A DNA stretch of 16,953 bases from Planctomycetota bacterium (GCA_030740295.1 JASLXP010000819.1:1-16953); one strand, 5' to 3'. Numbered from the stretch's first letter, positions 6,928 to 15,098 are shown. The notes: generated by a model from the sequence alone, not told the origin. Numbers and translations are program-made.

Positions 6928-8334
6928 ATGCCGATAACCCATTCAGAATCCCCCCTTCTCCCAAGCGGCCTTAACCTCGACGATGTAGCCGAAGCGCTTC
7001 AGGCAAACGGCGACAGGCCCTCAAGACAACTTACCGGTATCTCGACCGACAGCCGCACGATAGCAAAAGGCTATCTCTTCGTGGCAATTACAGGGGACCG
7101 CTTCGACGGCCACGATTTTATCCCTGCAGTTGCACGACAAGGCGCGGCCGCCGCGGTCGTGAGTGCCGACGTGACAGACGCAGCCGGCTTACCCCTCATC
7201 CGGGTCGAGGACACGCTCATAGCCCTCGGAAAGCTAGGCAACCTCTGCCGCAAAATGTCGCAAGCCCACGTGCTCGCCATCACCGGCAGCAACGGCAAGA
7301 CGACCGTAAAGAATTTCGTCAGCTCCCTCCTGCAGTTGTTTGGTCCCGTAACTTCATCTCCCCTGAGCTACAACAACAACATCGGAGTACCTCTCACCAT
7401 CTTTTCCTCACGGCAGAACGATCAGTGGCTGATTCTCGAAATGGGCACGAACCACTTCGGAGAGCTCCATGACCTTGCAGCGATTGCCGAACCGGATGTT
7501 GCCGTCATCACCAACATCGGTGAGACGCACCTGGAATTCCTCGGCGACAAGAACGGTGTGGCTCGCGCCAAGGGTGAACTGATCGAATCACTCCAGCCCG
7601 GCGATACGGCAGTTCTGAACGCGGACGATCCCTTTCTGCCGATCCTGATGGCACATACCGGGGCCCGCGTCCTGACCTTCGGCACCTCTACCAATGCGGA
7701 CATCTGCGCCAGCGATATCGAGCCCTCACCCCGCGGTCTGCGATTCCGCATCAACGGGAGCTTGATGACTGAGCTTGCCGTTCCTGGCCGTTACAACGTT
7801 CATAACGCCCTTGCAGCCATTGGCGCGGGCTATGCCTATGGTCTTCCACTCAATGAAATGGTCGAGGCCGTGCCGGAATTTCGGCTGCCCAAACTGCGCA
7901 TGCAGACCGAACGGATCGGGCCGGTGCAGGTCGTTCTGGATGCGTATAACGCGAATCCGACTTCCATGTCCCACGCGCTCGAAGAGTTCTCACGATGGCC
8001 GGTCAGCGGGCGTCGATTGATCATCCTCGGCGAGATGGGCGAGCTCGGTCAAGCCTCGCGCAATTCTCATCAACGAATCGGTGAACAGGTCGCCCAATAC
8101 GAATTCGATCTCCTTTTCTCGGTCGGCCAAGACGCCGCGCACCTGCATCGGTCTGCCATTGATGCAGGCGTTCATTCCGGCAACGCGACCCACTTTGAGA
8201 ACACCCTCGAGGCCGCAGAAGCCATCAGCGGTCACATCCGTCCAGGAGACACGCTTTTCCTGAAAGGGTCTCGAAGCAACGGGCTGGAAAAAGTGGCCGA
8301 CCAGTTGCGCAATCACTTTGGAGGGAGCTCATGA
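6928..8334 (+). CDS. murF: MurF, UDP-MurNAc-pentapeptide synthetase (D-Ala-D-Ala adding)
   Basis: MurF joins D-Ala-D-Ala, the product of Ddl encoded downstream, to the UDP-MurNAc-tripeptide in the cytoplasm, finishing the soluble precursor. From the chosen ATG it has 468 residues. Landmarks are STDSRTIAKGYLFVAI in the N-terminal domain, the P-loop GSNGKTT at 120-126, YNNNIGVPLT, EMGTNHFGEL, TNIGETHLEFLG with the RAKGEL segment, NADDP, YNANPTSM, LGEMGELG and KGSRSNGLEK at the C-terminus. All are normal for MurF. Its stop overlaps ftsW by 4 bp (8331-8334). In most bacteria mraY and murD come next; here they do not. Confidence 0.96.
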   Translation: MPITHSESPLLPSGLNLDDVAEALQANGDRPSRQLTGISTDSRTIAKGYLFVAITGDRFDGHDFIPAVARQGAAAAVVSADVTDAAGLPLIRVEDTLIALGKLGNLCRKMSQAHVLAITGSNGKTTVKNFVSSLLQLFGPVTSSPLSYNNNIGVPLTIFSSRQNDQWLILEMGTNHFGELHDLAAIAEPDVAVITNIGETHLEFLGDKNGVARAKGELIESLQPGDTAVLNADDPFLPILMAHTGARVLTFGTSTNADICASDIEPSPRGLRFRINGSLMTELAVPGRYNVHNALAAIGAGYAYGLPLNEMVEAVPEFRLPKLRMQTERIGPVQVVLDAYNANPTSMSHALEEFSRWPVSGRRLIILGEMGELGQASRNSHQRIGEQVAQYEFDLLFSVGQDAAHLHRSAIDAGVHSGNATHFENTLEAAEAISGHIRPGDTLFLKGSRSNGLEKVADQLRNHFGGSS

Positions 8335-9491
8335 AGATTGCGGGCACACATTTCAATCCCGAAGAATGCCGTGGCGCCATCCTACTCTCCATCTTTGCGC
8401 TCATGGCAATGGGCACGCTCTTCGTTTTCAGCGCGTCGGTCTATTACCCGATAGCCGGAGTGGAAGACCCCTTCAGGCACTTCAGAAAGCATCTCTTCTT
8501 TGTATTCGGCAGCGCGCTGATTATGTGCGTGTTGAGCTACTTCAATTATCGGTTCTTTCTTAAGGACGCGGTTCTTTTCTTGCTCGGTTTTATCACGCTG
8601 GCTCTGCTCGTGCTGGTCCTGATTCCGGGAGTCGGGGCTCAGATTAACGGCGCAAAGAGGTGGATTAGAATCGCCGGCTTGTCGTTCCAGCCTTCCGAGC
8701 TCGCCAAACTCACTGGCATACTTTTCTGCGCGCGTTTCCTGACGCAATACTCGGATCGCCTGAGGGATTGGAAGCAGGGCTTTCTGCCTGCGGTTGCGGT
8801 GATCGGTTTTCTTGCCGGGCTCATCGTGCTCGAAAAAGATCTCGGCACACCGGTGCTGATCGTCGCAGTTATGTTCATCATGCTTCTTGCCGGCGGCGCG
8901 AGGGCAGACCATATCGCATTGGTGACCGCCGTCGGGATTCCCCTGGTCATCTTCCTGATTCGCTGGGATGCCTATCGTATGAAACGCATCCTTGCGTTCA
9001 TCAATCCGTGGCACGATGCGCAGGGCACGGGTTACCAGCTCATCCAATCCTGGATCGGTATTCATGAAGGCGGCATCAGCGGCGTGGGCCTTGGCCAGGG
9101 CATGCAGAAGCAGGGCTTCCTGCCCGCACACATGAACGATTTTATTTTCGCGATGGTCGGCGAAGAGATGGGTGCAATTGGAGTCTCCATGTTGATCGCG
9201 CTCTTCGCCGTGTTCCTTTACGCGGGTTGGAAAATAATCGTGAACGCGCCGGACCAGCCCGGTGCGCTGATCGCGACCGGTGTGGTTGCGACGATTGGAT
9301 TACAGATGCTCATCCACATGCTGGTCAACGTCGGTCTGATGCCAACCAAGGGCATCTCACTGCCGTTCGTCAGCCTGGGTGGGTCGTCCATGCTTGTTAC
9401 GGCCGCCGGCATCGGCCTGTTGTTGAACGTCGCTGCCCAAGCCTCCCCTGTTGTGGAAGGCGTCCCGGTGGAAGGAGGCCAGATCGCATGA
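8331..9491 (+). CDS. ftsW: FtsW, septal peptidoglycan glycosyltransferase (SEDS family)
   Basis: FtsW is a polytopic inner-membrane protein that polymerises lipid II at the septum with FtsI. The 386-residue product is highly hydrophobic with about ten predicted membrane segments by eye. It carries SEDS landmarks: INGAKRWIRIAGLSFQPSELAKL, EKDLGTPVLI, the long periplasmic segment GTGYQLIQSWIGIHEGGISG, GLGQGMQKQGFLPAHMNDFIFA, and ISLPFVSLGGSSML near the C-terminus. RodA and SpoVE are relatives, but position between murF and murG makes FtsW the better name. A GGAGG ribosome site (8320-8324) lies 6 nt before the ATG, and the start overlaps the murF stop. The stop overlaps the murG start. Confidence 0.95.
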   Translation: MKIAGTHFNPEECRGAILLSIFALMAMGTLFVFSASVYYPIAGVEDPFRHFRKHLFFVFGSALIMCVLSYFNYRFFLKDAVLFLLGFITLALLVLVLIPGVGAQINGAKRWIRIAGLSFQPSELAKLTGILFCARFLTQYSDRLRDWKQGFLPAVAVIGFLAGLIVLEKDLGTPVLIVAVMFIMLLAGGARADHIALVTAVGIPLVIFLIRWDAYRMKRILAFINPWHDAQGTGYQLIQSWIGIHEGGISGVGLGQGMQKQGFLPAHMNDFIFAMVGEEMGAIGVSMLIALFAVFLYAGWKIIVNAPDQPGALIATGVVATIGLQMLIHMLVNVGLMPTKGISLPFVSLGGSSMLVTAAGIGLLLNVAAQASPVVEGVPVEGGQIA

Positions 9492-10570
9492 AATGTATTT
9501 TTGCTGCAGGAGGAACGGGTGGTCACATCCAGCCCGCAATCGCGCTCGCATCGGAACTGATCGAGAGCATTCCGAATGCGGAGGTTCTTTTTCTGGGTGG
9601 CCGCCGCTCGCAGGAAAGTGAGTGGATCAAGGCCGCGGGGTTCGAGTTTCTGTCGGTGGAATGCTCGCCCCTCGGCGGGGGACTGAAGGGCCTCACCGCG
9701 CCGCCGAAGATGGCCTGGGGCACGCTCCAATGCGTGCGCATTCTGCGGAAGTTCCGGCCGGACGCAGTCGTAGGATTCGGGGGTTACACGTCGTTTCCTC
9801 CGCTTGTAGCGAGTTATCTCCTGAGAGTACCCCGCGTACTCCTGGAACAGAATGTCCTGCCCGGCAGGACCAATCGGTGGATGGCGCGAATGGTCAACGA
9901 AGTGCATTCGCAATGGCTGGAATCCCGCGAGCACATTGACGGGCGGACCCGGTTCTTCCACAGCGGAAACCCCGTACGCCGCAGCATCCTCGACCGAGTC
10001 GAGCGTTCCGCGAGTTCCCGGAGTCTGCTCGTCATGGGAGGCAGCCAGGGATCTGAAGCGGTCAATAAGATGATGATCGAGGCCGCGGACCAGATTGGCC
10101 GTGAGCATCCGGAGCTCGAGATTATTCATCTGACCGGACCGTGCCTTCTCGATGAAGTGCGCCAGGCATACGCCTCAGCCGGATTGCAGGCTGAGGTCCA
10201 TGAATACCTGACTAACATGGCCGGCGCGTATCGGAAGGCGAGCTTCGCGCTCTGCCGAGCGGGCGGCACGACCATTGCCGAGCTCATGGCGGTGGGGCTG
10301 CCGGCGATTCTCGTTCCTTACCCTTATGCGGCGGACGATCACCAGCGGAAAAACGCCATGGCCGTGCAGTCCCACGGCGCGGGATTCTGCCTCGATGAAT
10401 TTACCTCTGACGGCCAGACCATCGCCGACCTCATCCACAATCTTCTGTCCACCCCCTCCCTCCTCGATTCACTTCGGCAGAAGACGCATTCGCTGGCGAT
10501 CCCCGATGCCAGCCAACGCATACTGGGCCACCTCTCCGATCTCGTTCATTCAACCAGGGAGTCTTCATGA
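9488..10570 (+). CDS. murG: MurG, lipid II synthase (GlcNAc transferase)
   Basis: MurG is a GT-B family enzyme on the inner face of the membrane. It transfers GlcNAc from UDP-GlcNAc to lipid I, making lipid II for FtsW. The 360-residue protein begins MKCIFAAGGTGGHIQPAIA, with the N-terminal glycine-rich loop at residues 8-13. GFGGYTSFPP, LLEQNVLPGRTNRW, SGNPVRR and GGSQGSEAVN follow, then the UDP-GlcNAc-binding segment CRAGGTTIAELMAVGLPAILVPYP with DDHQRKNA. The start is fixed by AAGGAGG (9472-9478) and by the N-terminal motif. The same frame is open upstream to about 9227, but that part lies inside ftsW and is not coding. The substrate lipid I needs MraY, which is not encoded in this window. 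Confidence 0.96.
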   Translation: MKCIFAAGGTGGHIQPAIALASELIESIPNAEVLFLGGRRSQESEWIKAAGFEFLSVECSPLGGGLKGLTAPPKMAWGTLQCVRILRKFRPDAVVGFGGYTSFPPLVASYLLRVPRVLLEQNVLPGRTNRWMARMVNEVHSQWLESREHIDGRTRFFHSGNPVRRSILDRVERSASSRSLLVMGGSQGSEAVNKMMIEAADQIGREHPELEIIHLTGPCLLDEVRQAYASAGLQAEVHEYLTNMAGAYRKASFALCRAGGTTIAELMAVGLPAILVPYPYAADDHQRKNAMAVQSHGAGFCLDEFTSDGQTIADLIHNLLSTPSLLDSLRQKTHSLAIPDASQRILGHLSDLVHSTRESS

Positions 10571-11970
10571 GAACGCATCACCTCTACGGCAAGCACATCC
10601 ATTTCATCGGCATCGGCGGCATCGGCATGAGCGCCCTTGCACGGATCCTCCTCTCCAGGGGCGCACGGATTACGGGTAGTGACGCACACGCAAATCAACT
10701 CACGGAAGACCTCAACAGGCACGGCGCAGCCTGCTTCACAAAGCATCGCTCAGAGCACGTGGAAGGCGCAGACCTCGTGATTTATTCGCCGGCGATTCCC
10801 AAATCGAATTGCGAACTGAGGACAGCAAGAGAAAAGAACATCCCCATCCTCTGCCGCGCCCAGTTGCTCAAGCTGCTCGCCCGCGAAAGAGACTGCGTCG
10901 GTATTGCCGGAACCCATGGCAAATCGACCACTTCATGGCTGGTGGGCAGCATGCTGCTGGAAGCCGGCTTCGATCCCACACTGCTCGTCGGGGCCAATAT
11001 CGAAGCCCTGGGCAGCAACTGCCACAGCGGCCATGGGCGTTACCTGGTCGCCGAGGTGGATGAAAGCGATGGCGTGTTCGCAGATATGCGGACCTCCCTC
11101 GCGGTGGTCACCAACATCGGCCACGATCATCACGATTACTACAAAAGCCTGCACGAGACGGAAGAACACTTTCTCCGCTATATCGATCACAGCGCGGCCG
11201 GATTGGGCGCCATCGTCTGTGCCGATAACGCCGGCACGCTGCGTACGGCCCGCCGCTCCCGAGCTCGCATCCTTACCTATGGCACGGACAACTGCATGCT
11301 CAGGGCACACAACATCCAGCTCACCGGAAAAGGCTCGCAGTTCGAAGTCGAGTGGCTGGGCAGCCATCTGGGCGAATTCAGGACACCACTTCTCGGCAGG
11401 CACAACGTGCTCAACAGTCTTGCAGCCATCGGTGCCGGCCTGCGGCTCGATGTGCCGGTGCCGGTGATGGCAGCGGCCCTTGAAAAAAATCATGGTGTCG
11501 AGCGCCGCCTGACCTTGCGTGGCGAAGTCGACGGAATCCGCGTGTGGGAGGACTACGGTCACCATCCGGTCGAGATGTGCGCCACTCTACAGGCGCTGCG
11601 ACCCGCAGTGAGCGGCCGCCTCCATGTCGTGTTCCAGCCGCACAGATTTTCCCGCACGCTTCACCTTCATGAGGACTTCGGCAAGGCCCTGCGCCTGGCA
11701 GACCACTCCATCGTCACCGGCATCTATGCGGCCAGCGAAAAGCCAATCGACGGAGTCACCAGCAAGCTGATCGTTGACGAGGCGGCGCGCTACGAAAACT
11801 GCGATGTCGAGCACATGGCAGATAAAGAATTCGTGCCTCATCGCCTGTCGCAACTGGTCGAGCCGGGCGATGGCATTCTCCTGCAAGGCGCGGGGGATAT
11901 TCATCAACTCGCGCAGCCTGTGCTCGAAGCATTGGATTCCACCACACAGACGGAAAGAAACGCTGGATGA
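10567..11970 (+). CDS. murC: MurC, UDP-MurNAc-L-alanine ligase
   Basis: MurC adds L-alanine to UDP-MurNAc, the first amino acid of the stem peptide, in the cytoplasm. The 467-residue protein has the N-terminal Rossmann-like HFIGIGGIGMSALA (12-25) and the P-loop GTHGKST (115-121). AEVDESDGVF, TNIGHDHHDYY, GRHNVLNSLAAIGAG, RLTLRGEVDGIRVWEDYGHHP and VVFQPHRFSRT follow in the usual order. It is a stand-alone MurC, not the MurC-Ddl fusion known from Chlamydiae. AGGGAG (10556-10561) is 5 nt before the ATG. It overlaps murG by 4 bp at its start and murB by 4 bp at its stop. Confidence 0.96.
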   Translation: MRTHHLYGKHIHFIGIGGIGMSALARILLSRGARITGSDAHANQLTEDLNRHGAACFTKHRSEHVEGADLVIYSPAIPKSNCELRTAREKNIPILCRAQLLKLLARERDCVGIAGTHGKSTTSWLVGSMLLEAGFDPTLLVGANIEALGSNCHSGHGRYLVAEVDESDGVFADMRTSLAVVTNIGHDHHDYYKSLHETEEHFLRYIDHSAAGLGAIVCADNAGTLRTARRSRARILTYGTDNCMLRAHNIQLTGKGSQFEVEWLGSHLGEFRTPLLGRHNVLNSLAAIGAGLRLDVPVPVMAAALEKNHGVERRLTLRGEVDGIRVWEDYGHHPVEMCATLQALRPAVSGRLHVVFQPHRFSRTLHLHEDFGKALRLADHSIVTGIYAASEKPIDGVTSKLIVDEAARYENCDVEHMADKEFVPHRLSQLVEPGDGILLQGAGDIHQLAQPVLEALDSTTQTERNAG

Positions 11971-12863
11971 AAAGTGAGCTGAATGTCCGTCTCTTTGATG
12001 AGGCGAAAAATCTTGTCGCCATCGACGAGCCCCTCGGCCGGCACACCACCTACGACATCGGCGGCCCGGCGAGATTCTTTGCCAGCCCAGAGAATACGGA
12101 CGAGGTCCGTCTGCTGGTCGAGAAGGCGCGCCGTGCTGAATTGCCCATGTACATCCTCGGCGGCGGCTCGAACCTGTTGATCAGCGATTCAGGTCTCGCA
12201 GGGCTCGTCCTTCACATGAATCGAATGCGCGGTATCGAAGTCAAGAATGGCAAACTGCACGTGGGGGCCGGCGGCTCGCTGCCGGGCCTTGTGAAGCGCA
12301 CCGCGAGAATGGGCATCAAGGGCTTCGGTCGTTTTGCAGGAATTCCCGGGCTCGTGGGTGGCATGATACGAACGAACTCCGGGGGGCGTCACGGCACGCT
12401 TGCGGACGTGCTTCATTCGGTGGTTCTCATCAGTCACAACGGTGAAGAGGTCGTCAGGAATGCGGAAGATTTCAACTTCGGTCATCGCCGCAGCAATCTG
12501 TCCGACGAAATCGCGGTGAAGCTGATCTTCAATGTTGAATCAGGTGATCCGGCTGAGCTCAACGCTGAGCGGCGCAAAATAATGAAACTGAAAACCGCCT
12601 CCCAACCTCTGAGTGATCGAAACGCCGGATGCTGTTTCAGCAACCCGGCCCAGGGAATCCATGCCTCGAAACTCATCGACGAATGCGGTCTCAAAGGCTT
12701 CGGCGTCGGAGGAGCCGTGGTTTCCGAAGAGCACGCAAATTTCATCTGCAACGAAGACGATGCCACCGCAGACGAGGTACGAAAACTGATGGGGATTGTG
12801 CGAGATACCGTGCTTTCTGAGACAGGTTTCGTGTTGAAGCAGGAGATTATCTATTGGTCGTGA
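11967..12863 (+). CDS. murB: MurB, UDP-N-acetylenolpyruvoylglucosamine reductase with unusual active-site residues
   Basis: MurB is a cytoplasmic FAD enzyme that reduces UDP-GlcNAc-enolpyruvate to UDP-MurNAc with NADPH. The 298-residue protein shows HTTYDIGGPARFF (26-38), the FAD-binding YILGGGSNLLISD (62-74), GAGGSLPGLV, and AGIPGLVGGMIRTNSGG (124-140). The C-terminal domain is the shorter type II form. The segment aligned with the usual SAGSxFKNP reads NAGCCFSNP (219-227), so the proton-donating Ser is Cys222. The segment usually FGYRxS reads FGHRRS (171-176), with His172 for Tyr but Arg174 kept. A C-terminal Glu is present in KQEIIYWS. These changes are read directly; the effect on catalysis is unknown. 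The start lies in the murC stop. Its own ribosome site is weak, suggesting coupling. It ends the tight murF-murB block. Confidence 0.92.
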   Translation: MKSELNVRLFDEAKNLVAIDEPLGRHTTYDIGGPARFFASPENTDEVRLLVEKARRAELPMYILGGGSNLLISDSGLAGLVLHMNRMRGIEVKNGKLHVGAGGSLPGLVKRTARMGIKGFGRFAGIPGLVGGMIRTNSGGRHGTLADVLHSVVLISHNGEEVVRNAEDFNFGHRRSNLSDEIAVKLIFNVESGDPAELNAERRKIMKLKTASQPLSDRNAGCCFSNPAQGIHASKLIDECGLKGFGVGGAVVSEEHANFICNEDDATADEVRKLMGIVRDTVLSETGFVLKQEIIYWS

Positions 12864-12868
12864 AGGGG

Positions 12869-12884
12869 TGTTGGAGTGTTGGAG
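12869..12884. repeat. Short tandem repeat TGTTGGAG x2
   Basis: Two perfect copies of TGTTGGAG lie 5 bp after the murB stop, followed by the similar GAAGGAG. It may be part of the palindromic element that follows or simple low-complexity spacer. Confidence 0.6.
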
Positions 12885-12911
12885 GAAGGAGCGAAGTTAG
12901 CATCTGAGTCT

Positions 12912-13033
12912 CCGCCCTCTTAATCGTTATCTTAATCCTTCTCCTAATCGGGATTGCCGAGATCGCGCTTTACAGCGCCGGAAAGGCCAAAATCCGATTA
13001 TGAGAAGGATTAAGATAGCGATTAAGAAGGCGG
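12912..13033. repeat. Long AATC-rich inverted repeat (MITE- or REP-like element)
   Basis: Bases 12912-12952 pair with 12993-13033 over 41 positions: 37 Watson-Crick pairs, two G-T and two mismatches (12917/13028 and 12944/13001). The 40-base loop has its own GCGC-TTTACA-GCGC hairpin (12965-12978). The arms are built from repeated TTAATC/CTAATC words (CTTAATC, TTAATCC, CTAATCG). The matching arms, position in the only sizeable gap of the murF-ftsQ stretch and repetitive wording suggest a small mobile or dispersed palindromic element. No transposase is present and no clear target duplication is seen. Copies elsewhere in the genome would confirm it. Confidence 0.75.
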
Positions 13034-13052
13034 TCTCCCACACCGCCCTCTT
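13024..13052 (+). terminator. Terminator-like hairpin before ddl
   Basis: AAGAAGGCGGT (13024-13034) can pair with ACCGCCCTCTT (13042-13052) around a 7-nt loop, 11 positions with one mismatch. Only TTCTG follows, so the T-run is poor; another T-rich stretch comes at 13063-13072. Its left arm is also the right arm of the long inverted repeat, so the two folds exclude each other. Confidence 0.35.
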
Positions 13053-13091
13053 TCTGAAGACTGTTTTCTTTTACTGATCGGGGAGACTGAA

Positions 13092-14039
13092 ATGAACGCT
13101 GATACCCATGTTGTTGTGATGATGGGAGGTTTTTCGTCTGAGCGTGAGATCTCCCTGAAGACAGGGCAGGGAGTGGTCGCCGCTCTTGAGTCGAAAGGCT
13201 TCTTAGTTTCCCGGTTCGATGTCAGGGATGGCGGATTGACAGGGTTCGATCCCGCGGGTGTTGATGCAGTCTTCATTGCACTGCATGGCGAATTTGGTGA
13301 AGACGGTGGAGTCCAGGATCGCCTTGAACATTTTGGCTTGCCGTACACCGGTTCAGACCCCGAGGCCAGCCGCCTTGCGATGGACAAAGTGATGGCAAAA
13401 GAACGCTTCGAGGAGGCCGGCCTGAAGACGCCGCCCGGCGTGGTGGTCGACTGTCTGGCGGATATGCCCGACAGCCTGCTCGATGTATCCAGGCTCGGAT
13501 TTCCGTTGGTGGTGAAGCCGGTGTCCGAAGGCTCCAGCATCGGAGTCAATCTGGCGCGCCATCATGCTGAGCTTTCGGATGCGATAAAAGAAGCTGCCCA
13601 GTTTCAGCAGGGCATCCTCATTGAAAAGTTCATCCCCGGCCGGGAACTGACCGTCAGCATCCTGGGCGATGAACCGACCTGTATCATCGAAATTCACTCG
13701 CCGATGTTCCTCTTTGATTTCGAATCCAAGTACGACGGCTCCAGCAAGTATTTGGTACCTGCGCCAATCGAACCGAAACATGCCTCGAGAATCCAGCAGG
13801 CAGCCCTGACCGCGCACCAGTCCCTCGGCTGCCGGGATATGTCGCGGGTGGACATCCGTCTCAAGCCGGATGATCCGGAGCCATTCATCCTGGAGGTTAA
13901 CACCATTCCGGGCATGACCGCGATGAGCCTCCTGCCAATGGCCGCAGCCCATGACGGGCTGAGCTACGCGGATCTTTGTGAACAGATGATTCATCGTTGC
14001 CTGGCGAGGGCAGAGGTCCGTGAACCAGCCTTGGTCTGA
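13092..14039 (+). CDS. ddl: Ddl, D-alanine-D-alanine ligase
   Basis: Ddl is a cytoplasmic ATP-grasp enzyme joining two D-alanines into the dipeptide used by MurF. The 315-residue length is typical of the DdlB group. Visible motifs are VVMMGGFSSEREISLKTG (9-26), ALHGEFGEDGGVQ, YTGSDPEASRLAMDK, FPLVVKPVSEGSSIGV (the ATP-grasp lysine and glycine loop), the omega-loop SKYDGSSKYLVPA, and ILEVNTIPGMT with the metal-binding Glu and Asn. The residues in the omega loop fit D-Ala-D-Ala rather than D-Ala-D-Lac formation, though this is by eye. GGGGAG (13080-13085) lies 6 nt before the ATG, a stronger ribosome site than most in the cluster. Together with the palindromic gap upstream, this suggests partly independent expression. 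Confidence 0.95.
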   Translation: MNADTHVVVMMGGFSSEREISLKTGQGVVAALESKGFLVSRFDVRDGGLTGFDPAGVDAVFIALHGEFGEDGGVQDRLEHFGLPYTGSDPEASRLAMDKVMAKERFEEAGLKTPPGVVVDCLADMPDSLLDVSRLGFPLVVKPVSEGSSIGVNLARHHAELSDAIKEAAQFQQGILIEKFIPGRELTVSILGDEPTCIIEIHSPMFLFDFESKYDGSSKYLVPAPIEPKHASRIQQAALTAHQSLGCRDMSRVDIRLKPDDPEPFILEVNTIPGMTAMSLLPMAAAHDGLSYADLCEQMIHRCLARAEVREPALV

Positions 14040-14064
14040 ATCCAGCAAATGGAAAATTGAAACC

Positions 14065-15036
14065 ATGCCACGTCAAAGAAAAAAACCAGAAGCCCCACGA
14101 AAGCCACCCGCCTCAGCAAACAGAAACCGAGCTTCAAGAACTCGGAAATCCGCTGCATCCGACGAGCCGAAACAGCCGGGCTGGTGGAGTAGAAATCCGG
14201 AATCCCGGCGGTTCATCTTCCAGCTTGTTGTTCCGTTGGCTGCGCTCATGGGTGTGCTTACTTTTGGAACCAGGATGGCTTTCGCTTACGTGCGCACGAT
14301 GCCGCAGTTCCGCGTGGATGCCGGCCACCTGGTTATGGACAACCGGCCGCACTGGCTGAAACAGGATGCCGCGCAGGCCATTCACATGAAGGCATTTCGT
14401 CGTCAGGATATTTCCATTTTCGATCCTGATCTCGTGCCGAAGGTGCGTTCGGAATATGAAAGAGATCCGTGGGTGCTGGAGGTCGTCTCTATTTCGAAGA
14501 TGTTCCCCAATCAGGTGAATGTCAGCCTCGTGCTTCGTGAGCCTATCGCCCGCGTCAGCAGCGAGCTTGGTACCTATCTGCTCGATATCCACGGTATCGT
14601 GGTAGACATCCTGAATCCTTCGCATGACATGAACTACCGTCACCTCCCCACCATCGCAGGCTGGGAATCTGAGCCGCCGCTCCGGGGAGAACTGTGGGAC
14701 GATCCGTCTATCACTGCAGCGCTCGGTGTGTCGAAGGTGTTGCTGGATGAAAAGCTCACCGAGGAACTGGCGGTGGACCAGATCAACGTGGCCAACTTCA
14801 AAGGCAACCAGGATCCCCGAGAAAGTGAGATCGTCATTCACCTGCCGGACGGCAACCGGATCCACTGGGGTCGCGGCGTGAACACTTACGGCGAAGTGCC
14901 GCTTCACGAGAAGCTGACGAAGATCAGAGAGTGCGCCGCAAAGGCGCAGGGCGGCGTCAATCTGGATTGGATCATCCGGTATCCGGAGAAAACGCTCTAC
15001 CGGACCAGGGAAACCGTTGACGGGGCACGGCGGTAA
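14065..15036 (+). CDS. ftsQ: FtsQ/DivIB-like division protein
   Basis: This protein has a basic cytoplasmic tail rich in Lys, Arg and Pro, then one membrane helix (about residues 50-76, FIFQLVVPLAALMGVLTFGT onward). Next comes a periplasmic POTRA-like region with the typical order: DISIFDPDLV, RDPWVLEVVSISKMFPNQVNVSL, REPIARV, YLLDIHGIVVD. A C-terminal beta domain ends WIIRYPEKTLY. FtsQ links FtsL/FtsB to the septal synthase. Sequence conservation is low in the family; topology, motif order and position after ddl support it. The ATG at 14065 gives 323 residues. A GTG at 14020, inside ddl and 3 nt after AGAGG, would give 338, so the start is uncertain. ftsA and ftsZ, which usually follow, are absent here. 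Confidence 0.87.
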   Translation: MPRQRKKPEAPRKPPASANRNRASRTRKSAASDEPKQPGWWSRNPESRRFIFQLVVPLAALMGVLTFGTRMAFAYVRTMPQFRVDAGHLVMDNRPHWLKQDAAQAIHMKAFRRQDISIFDPDLVPKVRSEYERDPWVLEVVSISKMFPNQVNVSLVLREPIARVSSELGTYLLDIHGIVVDILNPSHDMNYRHLPTIAGWESEPPLRGELWDDPSITAALGVSKVLLDEKLTEELAVDQINVANFKGNQDPRESEIVIHLPDGNRIHWGRGVNTYGEVPLHEKLTKIRECAAKAQGGVNLDWIIRYPEKTLYRTRETVDGARR

Positions 15037-15080
15037 GGGGTAAGTTCTCGGCCATCTGTCTTCTTCCGCCTTCATGAAGC

Positions 15081-15098
15081 GGTCGCGGACCCCGCGCC
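15081..15098 (+). terminator. GC-rich hairpin after ftsQ, possible weak terminator
   Basis: GG-T-CGCGG-ACC-CCGCG-CC forms 7 GC pairs with one bulge 45 bp after the ftsQ stop. A TCTTTT run comes 6 nt later at 15105-15110, so it is a poor match to a standard terminator. It may mark the end of the dcw transcript. Confidence 0.25.

Noticed and set aside
8382..9131. 249-codon minus-strand frame opposite ftsW
   Set aside because: Antisense shadow of a clear gene in GC-rich DNA. No recognisable domain; long runs of charged residues come from complementing hydrophobic codons.
9227..9487. 87-codon N-terminal extension of the murG frame
   Set aside because: It lies wholly inside ftsW. MurG starts with its glycine-rich loop just after the ATG at 9488, which has a good ribosome site.
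9218..10129. 303-codon minus-strand frame opposite ftsW and murG
   Set aside because: Antisense shadow with no family match; the + strand murG and ftsW motifs are unambiguous.
12912..13033. CRISPR or origin-like repeat reading of the AATC-rich region
   Set aside because: There are no regularly spaced identical repeats with unique spacers, no cas genes and no DnaA-box cluster; it is a single large palindrome.
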